Made by a program: the position numbers and the translations under genes. A stretch of 64,000 nt of DNA, taken from positions 108,083-172,082 of the forward strand of contig NZ_JACLAU010000006.1 of the NCBI RefSeq assembly GCF_014230305.1, given 5' to 3'. The stretch comes from Novosphingobium aerophilum. GTDB taxonomy: Bacteria > Pseudomonadota > Alphaproteobacteria > Sphingomonadales > Sphingomonadaceae. Positions 24,484-32,983 of this stretch are shown piece by piece. The notes below the pieces were generated by a model, which saw only the letters and a list, made by a program, of their open reading frames with translations, was not told the origin of the DNA and did not search any database. Numbering within the stretch: position 1 is the first letter of the stretch; every line of letters begins with the position of its first letter.

Positions 24484-24530
24484 CGGGCTACAGGGCCGGG
24501 CTACCGGGCCGGGCTACTGGGCCGGGTTAT
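24479..24530. repeat. Four tandem 13-bp repeats overlapping a gene end
   Basis: The unit nGGGCCGGGCTAC occurs at 24479, 24492, 24505 and, in diverged form (TGGGCCGGGTTAT), at 24518. The array covers the stop codon and last codons of the S9 peptidase gene on the minus strand and overlaps the right arm of the adjacent hairpin. Confidence 0.85.
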
Positions 24531-26562
24531 GCGCGGCCAGGAACGCATCGAGCTTGTCGTACCACAACTGTGCGCTCTCCTGCGACGAGAACCCGTGGCC
24601 CTCGTTGGCGATCTCGTAGTACTCGTAACTCTTGCCGGCGGCCTTCAGCGCATCGGCGTAAAGCCGCGATTGCTTGGGCTGTACCGTCTGGTCGTCGGTG
24701 CCGTGGAGCAGCATGACCGGCACTTTCAGTCGATCGATGCTGAACAGCGGCGAGAAGGCCCTGAGATCGACGGTGGGATCGCCCTGGACCTGCTGGCGCC
24801 ACTCCTCGCGCTCCTGCTTGTCGCCCATCGAGTTCATCTGGTACTTGAGGCTTCGCGGCATGTCGGAAATGCCGGCGAAGCTGACCGCGCAGCGATAGCG
24901 CTCGGGATTGCGCGTGGCGCCCCACAGCGCGGCATAGCCACCATAGGACGATCCGACGAGGCAGGTGCGCTTGGCATCGACGATCCCGCGCTTGACCAGC
25001 CAGTCCATGCCGTCGTCCAGATCGTCCTGCATGGCACGGCCCCACTGGGCGTGGCCCGCCTCCTCGAAGCTTTTCCCATAGGATTCCGATCCGCGGAACT
25101 GCGGTTGCAGGACAACGTAGCCGCGGTTCGCCAGAAACTGGACATCGGAATCGTAGTCACCATGGTCCCGCACGAAATAGGGGCCGCCATGGGGCAGGAT
25201 GATCAGGGGCAACCCCTTGGCGGGCCGCCCCGGCGGCAGGGTGAGGTAGGCCGGGATCACCGTGCCGTCGCGCGCGGTGTAGTGGACATAGCGGCTGACC
25301 GCGAGGTCGGCCGGCTTCAGTCCGGGGTTCCGCTTGGTCAGGGGAGCCAGAGTCGGCGACGCGGCCTGCCAGATGAAGTATCGGCCCGGGTCATTGGAGG
25401 CCATCACATGCACGACCATGACGGTGTTGTCGCGATTGCGTGAGGTGATCCAGACTTCCCGATCCCCCAGGGTGCCGCTGATCGCTTTGTCGAGCGCGGC
25501 CTGCAGCTCTGCCATCGCGGGATCGAACCACCGTACCCGGTCCCGGCTGTCGGTAAAGGTCGCGACGAACACCGACTTGCCGTCTTCGGTGGTGCTGGCC
25601 CAGTCCACATCCGCGCCCGGTGCGGCAAAGACCATCTCGCCCCGCTGGTGTGTGGCGAAATTGTAGCGATAGATTGCGCTGCGGCCGGTGTCTGCGGCGG
25701 TGTCCAGGATGAAGCCTTCGTCGGTCCCGGCGGCGAAGGTGAACGTCTTGTCACGGGCGAACTTGGCCGCGTCGTCGTCCTTGTCGGTCCCCCGCGCGAC
25801 CACCTTGAACCGTTCCGTCGGGTCCTTGCGGTAAACCATCTGCCAGTGGTGCGCATCCACCCAGCCATATCCGTAGCGCACCACTCCGGCGGTGTCGGCA
25901 TACCAGTTCCACACGCTCGGCATGGACCCGACCACCTTGCTCGCCCGGTTGGTCGCCAGGTCGACGCTGAACACTGCCGGATAATCGTAGATCGACGGCT
26001 GGAAGGCGACCAGTGCCGTCTTGCCCTCGGGATCGGTCCACAGCAGGTCATCGCCCCGCAGACCCATCTCGTACCCTTTGCCGACCACCTGCAGCTTGTG
26101 AGTGGTCAGGTCGGCGATAACCAGCCGGGTCGCCCGCGCCTCGTCATCGTCCCACGGGACCATCTGCCCGACACTGACCAGCAGCCGGTCATCCCCCGCC
26201 CAGCGGTAATAGTTGAAGTCCATCTTCGCAGGGATCTGGAACGTCCACGGCTGGTCGGCGCCGTCGAGCCGCCGGATGCGGATATACTCCTTGCCTTCGA
26301 TCGTGATCCGCGCGGCGAAGCGCTGGCCGCTGGGGGACAGCACGATATTGCGGAAATCGGCGGGAGTGGCGAAGACGCTGGTGGGAATGCGCGCCGGCAC
26401 CGGGCGGGACGCATTCTGCGCCAGGATCGCGTCGGTGATCTCAACCGCCTGCGGGGGAGCGCCCGCCGCGCCGCCCGGCGACTGGGCCTGGGCCAGTTGC
26501 GCGAGCAGGCTCCCCGCCACGATCAATCCCGTCAGACCCGACCGTCTCGTCCGTCCGCTCAT
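24514..26562 (-). CDS. Exported S9-family peptidase (prolyl oligopeptidase / acylaminoacyl-peptidase type)
   Basis: 682 residues with an N-terminal signal peptide (GLIVAGSLLAQLAQAQ). An N-terminal beta-propeller-like half is followed by the alpha/beta-hydrolase domain (about 420-680). The catalytic triad reads Ser539 in GSSYGGYAA, Asp624 in HGTDDQTV and His656 in NEGHGF. PLIILPHGGPYFVRDHGDYDSDVQFLANRGYVVLQPQFRGS is the typical oxyanion-side motif. It would cleave short peptides in the periplasm. Substrate preference is not evident. Confidence 0.93.
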   Translation of the reverse strand: MSGRTRRSGLTGLIVAGSLLAQLAQAQSPGGAAGAPPQAVEITDAILAQNASRPVPARIPTSVFATPADFRNIVLSPSGQRFAARITIEGKEYIRIRRLDGADQPWTFQIPAKMDFNYYRWAGDDRLLVSVGQMVPWDDDEARATRLVIADLTTHKLQVVGKGYEMGLRGDDLLWTDPEGKTALVAFQPSIYDYPAVFSVDLATNRASKVVGSMPSVWNWYADTAGVVRYGYGWVDAHHWQMVYRKDPTERFKVVARGTDKDDDAAKFARDKTFTFAAGTDEGFILDTAADTGRSAIYRYNFATHQRGEMVFAAPGADVDWASTTEDGKSVFVATFTDSRDRVRWFDPAMAELQAALDKAISGTLGDREVWITSRNRDNTVMVVHVMASNDPGRYFIWQAASPTLAPLTKRNPGLKPADLAVSRYVHYTARDGTVIPAYLTLPPGRPAKGLPLIILPHGGPYFVRDHGDYDSDVQFLANRGYVVLQPQFRGSESYGKSFEEAGHAQWGRAMQDDLDDGMDWLVKRGIVDAKRTCLVGSSYGGYAALWGATRNPERYRCAVSFAGISDMPRSLKYQMNSMGDKQEREEWRQQVQGDPTVDLRAFSPLFSIDRLKVPVMLLHGTDDQTVQPKQSRLYADALKAAGKSYEYYEIANEGHGFSSQESAQLWYDKLDAFLAAHNPAQ

Positions 26563-26711
26563 GCCAGCCCCCTGCCAAGCGCGATTCAGACCCCCTATGC
26601 TATCGATTGCTTTGCTGATGGCAAGGTGGCATCGGCAGCCCGATCCACCGATCGCGCCGGTCGTTGCTGTCGCGATTGCCCGATGCGCCGCAGCGTTCTA
26701 TATCGCTGCCC

Positions 26712-27842
26712 ATGTCCTCGATCAGACCCTGGCGCACCGTGATGCGCCGTCAGTGCCGCCAGATCATGGTGGGATCCGTGCCCGTTGGCGGCGACGCGCC
26801 GATCACCGTGCAGACCATGACGAACACGCCGACAGCGGATGCGAGGGCAACGATCGATCAGATCCGCCGCTGCGAGGATGCCGGGGCCGACATCATCCGC
26901 GTGTCCTGCCCGGACGAGGCGAGCACCGCGGCCATGCGCGAGATCACCCGCGCCGCCCGCATCCCGGTGGTTGCCGACATCCACTTTCACTACAAGCGCG
27001 CGCTGGAGGCGGCCGATGCCGGCGCGGCCTGTCTGCGCATCAACCCGGGCAACATCGGCAGCAGCGATCGCGTGGCCGAAGTGGTGCGCGCGGCCAAGGC
27101 CAACGGCTGTGCGATCCGCATCGGCGTCAATGCCGGCAGCCTGGAGAAGGACCTGCTGGAGAAGTATGGGGAGCCGTGCCCCGAAGCCCTGGTCGAAAGC
27201 GCGCTCGATCACATCAAGCTGCTGCAGGATCATGACTTCCACCAGTACAAGGTGGCGGTGAAGGCCAGCGACGTGTTCCTGGCGGTGGCGGCGTACCAGG
27301 CCCTGTCCGAAGCGGTCGACTGTCCGCTCCACCTCGGTATCACCGAGGCCGGCGGGCTGATCGGCGGCACGGTCAAGTCGGCGATCGGCATCGGCAGCCT
27401 GCTCTGGGCCGGGATCGGCGACACGATCCGCGTCTCGCTTTCGGCCGAACCCGAGGAAGAGGTTCGGGTCGGGTTCGAGATCCTCAAGGCGCTGGGCCTG
27501 CGCACCCGCGGCGTGCGGATCGTTTCCTGCCCGTCCTGCGCACGGCAGGGTTTCGATGTGATCCGCACGGTCGAGGCGCTGGAAAAGCGCCTGTCGCACA
27601 TCAAGACGCCGCTCTCGCTCTCGGTCCTCGGCTGCGTCGTCAACGGTCCGGGCGAAGCCCGCGAGACCGACATCGGCCTGACGGGCGGCGGCAACGGCAA
27701 GCACATGGTCTATCTGTCGGGCGTGACCGACCACACGATCGAAAGCGAGGCCATGCTCGATCACATCGTCCGCCTGGTCGAAGCCAAGGCGGCCGAGCTT
27801 GAAGCGGGCGCCGCGGCCGATGGCGATCCGGTTCCGGCCTGA
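26712..27842 (+). CDS. ispG: 4-hydroxy-3-methylbut-2-enyl diphosphate synthase IspG
   Basis: Iron-sulphur enzyme of the MEP isoprenoid pathway, reducing MEcPP to HMBPP. 376 residues from ATG 26712 ([27 protein letters not shown]); a TTG 16 codons upstream is less likely. The TIM-barrel half has [40 protein letters not shown] and RINPGNIG. The reductase-like C-terminus holds the 4Fe-4S ligands in [12 protein letters not shown] and [17 protein letters not shown]. Short bacterial form. All ligands are present. Confidence 0.97.
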   Translation: MSSIRPWRTVMRRQCRQIMVGSVPVGGDAPITVQTMTNTPTADARATIDQIRRCEDAGADIIRVSCPDEASTAAMREITRAARIPVVADIHFHYKRALEAADAGAACLRINPGNIGSSDRVAEVVRAAKANGCAIRIGVNAGSLEKDLLEKYGEPCPEALVESALDHIKLLQDHDFHQYKVAVKASDVFLAVAAYQALSEAVDCPLHLGITEAGGLIGGTVKSAIGIGSLLWAGIGDTIRVSLSAEPEEEVRVGFEILKALGLRTRGVRIVSCPSCARQGFDVIRTVEALEKRLSHIKTPLSLSVLGCVVNGPGEARETDIGLTGGGNGKHMVYLSGVTDHTIESEAMLDHIVRLVEAKAAELEAGAAADGDPVPA

Positions 27843-27922
27843 CCAGCGCTTCGGCGCGGCCGGTCGACCCTAGTCTACCCGGCCAATGATCCGGTAACCA
27901 CTCGCCGCTATCCTGTGTGGCG

Positions 27923-28453
27923 ATGAAGAACATCGGCTTCCTGTTGATCGGCCTGTTTGCCGTGGCCCTGGCCTTCGGCGGGAATCGTGCGCCGTTCGGG
28001 GCCAGCCCGCCGCCCGAGCCGACCGCGGCGATCGCGACCAGCCCCAACGCCGGGGCGGCCGCGGGGGCCAGTCGGTTCACCCCCGAAGGGATCACGATCG
28101 CCCGCGGCAGCGACGAGCAGTTTCACCTCGATCTGGCCGTCAACGGATCGTCGACGCGCTTTCTGGTCGATACCGGCGCGGACGTGGTCGCCCTGACCGA
28201 GGCCGATGCCCAGCGCGCCGGGATCGCGGTCGATCCGGGAGCCTACCGCCCGATCCTGCGCACCGCCTCGGGCGAGGGGATGGGCATGCCGGTCAAGCTG
28301 GACCGGCTCGAAATGGGCACGTCCGAACTGCGCAACATCGATGCGGTGGTGGTCAAGGACCTCGACACCAGCCTGCTCGGCCAGTCGGTGCTGGGCCGGA
28401 TCGGGCGGGTCGAGCTGCGCGGCGATGCGATGGTGCTGGAGCCGGCGCGCTGA
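27923..28453 (+). CDS. Retropepsin-like (clan AA) aspartic protease, exported or membrane-anchored
   Basis: 176 residues from ATG 27923 (a GTG two codons upstream is possible). The N-terminal helix (IGFLLIGLFAVALAFG) is a signal anchor. The protease domain starts FHLDLAVNGSSTRFLVDTGADVVALT, the DTGA catalytic motif of the TIGR02281-type family, and continues to LLGQSVLGRIGRVELRGDAMVLEP. A single DTG per chain implies dimerisation. Periplasmic targets unknown. Confidence 0.88.
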   Translation: MKNIGFLLIGLFAVALAFGGNRAPFGASPPPEPTAAIATSPNAGAAAGASRFTPEGITIARGSDEQFHLDLAVNGSSTRFLVDTGADVVALTEADAQRAGIAVDPGAYRPILRTASGEGMGMPVKLDRLEMGTSELRNIDAVVVKDLDTSLLGQSVLGRIGRVELRGDAMVLEPAR

Positions 28454-28509
28454 TCCGAGGCCGCGGCCCTAGGTTGCCAAGTCGGGGCTCAAGACGCTAA
28501 CCGCGGCCC

Positions 28510-29001
28510 ATGTCCATTGCCATCCGTCCCGCCACTCCCGCCGATCTGCCGCTGATTGGCGCCCTGATTCATGAACTGGCGGTCTACGAAAAGCTGGCCC
28601 ACGAGGTGCGGTTCGACCTGGCCGTGATGGAACAGCACCTGTTCGGTCCCCATCCGATGGCCGAGGTGGTGATGGGTGAGCTGGACGGGGTGGCCCAGGG
28701 TTTCGCGCTGTTCTTCCACAATTTCTCCACCTTCGAAGGCCGTCCCGGGATCTATCTGGAAGACCTGTTCGTGCGCCCCGAGGCGCGCGGCGCCGGTCTC
28801 GGCAAGGCCTTGCTGGCCGAGCTGGCGCGGCTGGCGGTGGAGCGGGGCTGCGCCCGGTTCGAATGGTCGGTGCTGGACTGGAACACGCCGTCGATCGGCT
28901 TCTACCGGGCGCTGGGCGCGCGGGCGATGGATGACTGGACGGTGATGCGCGTCGACGGGGCGGCGCTCGCTGCGCTGGCGAAGCTGGCCGAAGCGCGGTA
29001 A
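28510..29001 (+). CDS. GNAT-family N-acetyltransferase
   Basis: 163 residues. SIAIRPATPADLPLIGALIHELAVYEKL, then LYLEDLF-type strand IYLEDLFVRPEARGAGLGKALLAEL (acetyl-CoA loop ARGAGLG), then RFEWSVLDWNTPSIGFYRALGARAMDDW. This resembles the diamine/spermidine N-acetyltransferase-like group, in which EDLFVRPEARGxGxG is conserved, but substrate is not assignable with confidence. Followed after 9 bases by the L,D-transpeptidase-like gene. Confidence 0.9.
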   Translation: MSIAIRPATPADLPLIGALIHELAVYEKLAHEVRFDLAVMEQHLFGPHPMAEVVMGELDGVAQGFALFFHNFSTFEGRPGIYLEDLFVRPEARGAGLGKALLAELARLAVERGCARFEWSVLDWNTPSIGFYRALGARAMDDWTVMRVDGAALAALAKLAEAR

Positions 29002-29010
29002 ACCGGGCGG

Positions 29011-29622
29011 ATGGATCGCAGACAGTTGCTGGCAGGCGGACTCGCCGCGAGCGCGCTTGGCGCCTTGCCCGCGCGTGTCCGCGCGCAGGCCTGGTCGATC
29101 ACCGAGCAGCATCGCAGGGTGCTGGCCGTGGCGGCGGAACAACTGGAACGGCACCGCGCCGGATTGTGGCGGACCGATCTGGTCGGGATCGCCGATTTCG
29201 CGCTGCCCTCGTCGCTCCCCCGGTTCCATTTCGCCAACCTGGAACAGGGTACGGTGCGATCGTTCCTGGTCGCCCACGGCAAGGGCTCCGACCCGGAGCA
29301 TGACGGCTTCCTGAAGACCTTTTCCAATGTGCCCAACAGCCTGGCGACCAGTCGCGGCGCCTACGTCACGTACGAGTGGTACAAGGGCCGATACGGCACG
29401 TCGATCCGGCTCGGCGGGATCGAGGCCGACAACTCCAACGCTTTGGACCGGGCGATCGTGCTCCATCCGGCGTGGTACGCCAACCCTGCCATGCTCGAGA
29501 AGTGGGGCAAGCTGGGGCGCAGCGACGGCTGCTTTGCGATGGCCGAGGACGATTTCAACGAGGCCTTGTGGCACCTGTCGGGCGGGCGGCTGATTTACGC
29601 CGACAAGCTCGGGCTCGGCTGA
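29011..29622 (+). CDS. Murein L,D-transpeptidase catalytic-domain-like protein, Tat/Sec exported
   Basis: 203 residues. The N-terminus (MDRRQLLAGGLAASALGALPARVRAQ) looks like a twin-arginine-type signal. The domain reads FHFANLEQGTVRSFLVAHGKGSDPEHDGFLKTFSNVPNSLATSRGAYVT and ends in GRSDGCFAMAEDDF, corresponding to the SxGC-type catalytic cysteine of the YkuD_2 group. Likely acts on peptidoglycan cross-links in the periplasm, or is a related hydrolase. Confidence 0.85.
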   Translation: MDRRQLLAGGLAASALGALPARVRAQAWSITEQHRRVLAVAAEQLERHRAGLWRTDLVGIADFALPSSLPRFHFANLEQGTVRSFLVAHGKGSDPEHDGFLKTFSNVPNSLATSRGAYVTYEWYKGRYGTSIRLGGIEADNSNALDRAIVLHPAWYANPAMLEKWGKLGRSDGCFAMAEDDFNEALWHLSGGRLIYADKLGLG

Positions 29623-29630
29623 GCCCGGCC

Positions 29631-30227
29631 ATGCAGATCGCGGTGCTGACCTTCGACGGCTACAACGAGCTCGATTCGTTCATTGCCGCGGCCATGCTCA
29701 ATCGCATGAAGGGTGCAGGGTGGATGGCCTGGATCACCAGCCCGGCGGAGCAGGTCACCTCGATGAACGGGGTCACGGTCCAGCGCCAGCGGCCCCTGGA
29801 CTTCGCGCGCCAGGCCGATGCGGTGCTGATCGGCAGCGGCATCCGCACGCGCGAGATCGCGGCCGACCCAGGGCTGCGCGATCAGCTCGGGCTCGATCCC
29901 CGGCGCCAGCTCATCGGCGCGCAATGTTCGGGCACCCTGCTGCTCGCCCGCCTGGGACTGATCGGTGGCCTCCCGGCCTGTACCGACCTGACCACCAAGC
30001 CGTGGGTGGTGGAGGCCGGGGTCGACGTGATCGATGCCCCGTTCGTTGCCCACGGCAATGTGGCCACGGCGGGTGGGTGCCTGGCTTCCACCTACCTCGC
30101 CACCTGGCTGATCGCACGGGGATCATCGTGGGACGCGGCGGCCGAGGTCCTGCGCTATGTCGCCCCGGTCGGCGAAAAGAGCGACTGGGTCGAACGCGCC
30201 CGCGCCGTAGTCCAGCCGTTCCTCTGA
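29631..30227 (+). CDS. DJ-1/PfpI-family protein
   Basis: 198 residues from ATG 29631, 8 bases after the previous stop. MQIAVLTFDGYNELDSFIAAAMLNR opens the flavodoxin-like fold, and RQLIGAQCSGTLLLARLGL carries the nucleophile-elbow cysteine. Then come PFVAHGNVATAGGCLASTYLATWLI and a terminal helix. Cytosolic. DJ-1/PfpI members include glyoxalases, deglycases and isonitrile hydratases; which activity applies is unclear. Confidence 0.87.
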   Translation: MQIAVLTFDGYNELDSFIAAAMLNRMKGAGWMAWITSPAEQVTSMNGVTVQRQRPLDFARQADAVLIGSGIRTREIAADPGLRDQLGLDPRRQLIGAQCSGTLLLARLGLIGGLPACTDLTTKPWVVEAGVDVIDAPFVAHGNVATAGGCLASTYLATWLIARGSSWDAAAEVLRYVAPVGEKSDWVERARAVVQPFL

Positions 30228-30243
30228 GAGCGCGCGTCCGGCC

Positions 30244-30648
30244 TCAGCGCGGCCGGTGCTGGGTGCCCACGCCCGAAGTGATGAACAGGACCGTGGCCGG
30301 CGAGGCGACATCGGCGGTGTGCCACACCCCCGGCGGGTTGATCGCATATTCCCCGGCCGCGAGAGTGATCATTCCGGTCGCCCCGTCGGGCGCCTCCTGA
30401 TGGAGCGCGATCATCCCCGCAAGGCACACCACCAGTTCCTCACCGGACGGGTGCATTTCCCACGAATCCCAGCTTTCCGAGAAGGTGTAGAGCGAGACCA
30501 GCCGGCCCTCGTGGCCGTCCGCGGCGTGGCGTGCGACATAGTCCGCATACCAGGCCATCCCGGTGAACTCCGGCTGGGGGATCACCCGCGCGCCCAGCCC
30601 GAGGTGGACCGGGTGCGTGAACAGCGAAGGGGCGACGGCGTCAGGCAT
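30244..30648 (-). CDS. Cupin-domain protein
   Basis: 134 residues. WDSWEMHPSGEELVVCLAGMIALHQE is cupin motif 1 with His and Glu metal-ligand positions; AGEYAINPPGVWHTADV is motif 2 with His. A single small beta-barrel, no other domain. Start overlaps the end of the VOC gene by 8 bases, so the two are co-transcribed on the minus strand. Function not assigned. Confidence 0.87.
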   Translation of the reverse strand: MPDAVAPSLFTHPVHLGLGARVIPQPEFTGMAWYADYVARHAADGHEGRLVSLYTFSESWDSWEMHPSGEELVVCLAGMIALHQEAPDGATGMITLAAGEYAINPPGVWHTADVASPATVLFITSGVGTQHRPR

Positions 30649-31024
30649 CGCCCGGGGCTCCCATCACGAAGGCGTTGAGCTTGTTGCCATCGGGGTCCCG
30701 GAAATAGGCGGCGTAGAAGGTCTCGCCGCGCGGTCCGGGCGCACCCTCGCAGGTGCCGCCGTGCGCCAGGGCAATGGCATGGAGCCGATCGACCTGCGCG
30801 GCGTCCTTCGCTTCGAGCGCGACCATCACCCCGTTGCCCACCGTGGCCGGCTGGCCGTCGAAGGGCAGGGTCAGGCCGATGCCGGCGCTGCCACCCGGGG
30901 TGCCCCAGGCGATCGCCTGGTCCCATTCCATCATCCGGCCGGTGCCGAGTTCGGCGGCCAGGGCATCGTAGAAGGCCGCCCCGCGCGCGAGGTCGTTGGT
31001 GCCGAGTGTGACGTAGCCGATCAT
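30641..31024 (-). CDS. VOC-superfamily (glyoxalase/dioxygenase-like) protein
   Basis: 127 residues from ATG 31024; an in-frame start at 31069 is less likely. MIGYVTLGTNDLARGAAFYDALAAELG and ETFYAAYFRDPDGNKLNAFVMG are the typical first and last strand motifs of glyoxalase-like VOC proteins. Possible metal ligands at the paired motifs are incomplete (no N-terminal His), so catalysis is uncertain. Pairs with the cupin gene. Confidence 0.87.
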   Translation of the reverse strand: MIGYVTLGTNDLARGAAFYDALAAELGTGRMMEWDQAIAWGTPGGSAGIGLTLPFDGQPATVGNGVMVALEAKDAAQVDRLHAIALAHGGTCEGAPGPRGETFYAAYFRDPDGNKLNAFVMGAPGDA

Positions 31025-31129
31025 CGCCGCTGTTCCCCTTCTGCCGCGCACCCGCTCACCGAGTCGCATAGGAACATTACAGGAACAGGCGGGGTTCGAC
31101 CAGAGCCCTTGCGCGACACCGCGCCCCGC

Positions 31130-32941
31130 TTAGCCCAGCGGCGCGCATTGCTCCTGCAACCAGGCCAGCACCTCGCCCTCGACCTGCGGGCCGACGATCT
31201 CCAGCACGCGGGCGTGATAGGCGTTCCACCAGGCGATCTCGCCCGGTTCCAGGATCGCGTGGTTCAGCAGGCGCCGCTCGATCGGGACGTGAGTCAGGGT
31301 CTCGAAGCCGAGGTACTCGCCCTCGGCGCCGTCGATCTCGCGCCGCTCGACCAGGACCAGGTTCTCGATGCGGATGCCGTACTCGCCGCTCTTGTAGTAG
31401 CCGGGCTCGTTCGAGAGGATCATGCCGGCCAGCAGCTCCTGATCGGTCCCCGCCTGGCCGCCGGCGCTCTTGCCGATGCGCTGCGGGCCTTCGTGGACCG
31501 ACAGGAAGCTGCCCACCCCGTGGCCGGTGCCGTGGGCATAGTCGAGCCCGGCGTGCCACAGCGACTGGCGTGCGAGGGTGTCGAGCTGGCCGCCGACCGT
31601 GCCTTGCGGAAACACCGCGCGGGCCAGCGCGATGTGCCCCTTGAGCACGCGGGTGAAGCGGTCGCAGACCTCGGCGGAGGGTTCGGTCGGCCCATCCACC
31701 CAGACCGTGCGGGTGATGTCGGTGGTGCCGTCGGGATACTGGCCGCCGCTGTCGACCAGATAGACGCTCGAGGGTTCGAGCGGCAGGCTCGATTCCTCGC
31801 TGACCCGGTAATGCGGGATCGCCGCATTGGGCCCCGCGCCCGAGATCGTGTCGAACGACAGGTCGCGCAGATCGCCGCTCATCTGGCGGAACTGCTGCAA
31901 GCGCTCGGCCGCCGACAGTTCGGTCACGCCGCCCTGCGGCGCGGTGACCGACAGCCAGTGGAGGAACCGCACCATGGCGGCGGCGTCGCGCGCCTGGGCG
32001 GCGCGATGGCCCTCCTGTTCGACCGGGTTCTTGATCGCCTTGGGCAGGACCGTGGGATCCATCGCCTCGACCACGGTGGCCCCCGCGGCGCCCAGCGCGG
32101 CCGAGACCGCGGCGACCGTACGCTCGGGATCGACCCCCACCTTCAGTCCCGACAGCCCTTCCAGCGTGGGCACGAAAGCCTCGCGCGGGCGGATCGCCAC
32201 GGCATTGCCCAGGTGCTGGCGCAGCTCCGGGGTGACCTTTTCCTCGGCGATGAACAGCTCGGCCGTGCCATCAGCCCGGGCCAGCACGAAGGACAGGGCC
32301 ACCGGGGTGCGATCGACATCGGCGCCGCGGATGTTGAGCAGCCAGGCGATCGAATCGAGCGCCGAGACGACCACCGCGTCGAGGCCATTGCTGGTCAGCC
32401 ATTCGGCCACGGCGGCGCGCTTGGCCTCGCTCGCCTCGCCCGCGAAGCTGTCGGGGTGGACGATCGCCGGGGCGGGCGAGGGGGCAGGGCGGTCCGCCCA
32501 GACCGCGTCGACCGGGTTGCGCTCGACCGCGACCAGCCGGGCCTTGCGCGCGGCGAGCGCCCGGCTGGCGGCCGCGACCCAGCGCGGGCCGTGCAGCCAG
32601 GCATCGTATCCGATCTTAGCCCCTTCCGGAGCATGGGCGCCCAGCCACTTGGCCACCGGAGTCTGCGGCACCCCGACATATTCGTAGAGCCGCCCGTCGA
32701 CCTGTTCGCGCACCTGCAGGGTGTAGCGCCCGTCGACAAAGATCGCCGCCCTGTCCTTCAGCACCACGGCGGTCCCGGCCGATCCGCCGAAGCCGGTCAG
32801 CCAGCCGAGGCGTTGGGCATAGGCGCCGACATATTCGCTCATGTGCTCGTCGGAGATCGGGATCACGAAGCCGTCGAGCCCTTGCCGCGCCAGTTCCTCG
32901 CGCAGGGCCTTCAGACGGTTTTCATGGGTGTTCATCAGCAT
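31130..32941 (-). CDS. Xaa-Pro aminopeptidase (M24B)
   Basis: Removes N-terminal residues ahead of proline. About 603 residues; start at ATG 32941 or two codons later (32935). Two creatinase-like N-terminal domains (LKALREELARQGLDGFVIPISDEHMSEYV..., and a second around SNGLDAVVVSALDSIAWLLNIRG) precede the pita-bread catalytic domain. Metal ligands are visible: Asp in VDSGGQY, Asp in GTTDITRTVW, His in HGTGHGVGSFLSVHEGP, Glu in LSNEPGYY and Glu in RIENLVLV. The three-domain length matches the long PepP/XPNPEP1-like form. Divergent from the oligopeptidase B gene, 42 bases apart. Confidence 0.94.
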   Translation of the reverse strand: MLMNTHENRLKALREELARQGLDGFVIPISDEHMSEYVGAYAQRLGWLTGFGGSAGTAVVLKDRAAIFVDGRYTLQVREQVDGRLYEYVGVPQTPVAKWLGAHAPEGAKIGYDAWLHGPRWVAAASRALAARKARLVAVERNPVDAVWADRPAPSPAPAIVHPDSFAGEASEAKRAAVAEWLTSNGLDAVVVSALDSIAWLLNIRGADVDRTPVALSFVLARADGTAELFIAEEKVTPELRQHLGNAVAIRPREAFVPTLEGLSGLKVGVDPERTVAAVSAALGAAGATVVEAMDPTVLPKAIKNPVEQEGHRAAQARDAAAMVRFLHWLSVTAPQGGVTELSAAERLQQFRQMSGDLRDLSFDTISGAGPNAAIPHYRVSEESSLPLEPSSVYLVDSGGQYPDGTTDITRTVWVDGPTEPSAEVCDRFTRVLKGHIALARAVFPQGTVGGQLDTLARQSLWHAGLDYAHGTGHGVGSFLSVHEGPQRIGKSAGGQAGTDQELLAGMILSNEPGYYKSGEYGIRIENLVLVERREIDGAEGEYLGFETLTHVPIERRLLNHAILEPGEIAWWNAYHARVLEIVGPQVEGEVLAWLQEQCAPLG

Positions 32942-32983
32942 GGTCGGCGAGTCCGGCTTGTTCTGGTTTCGCGCGCACCATAG

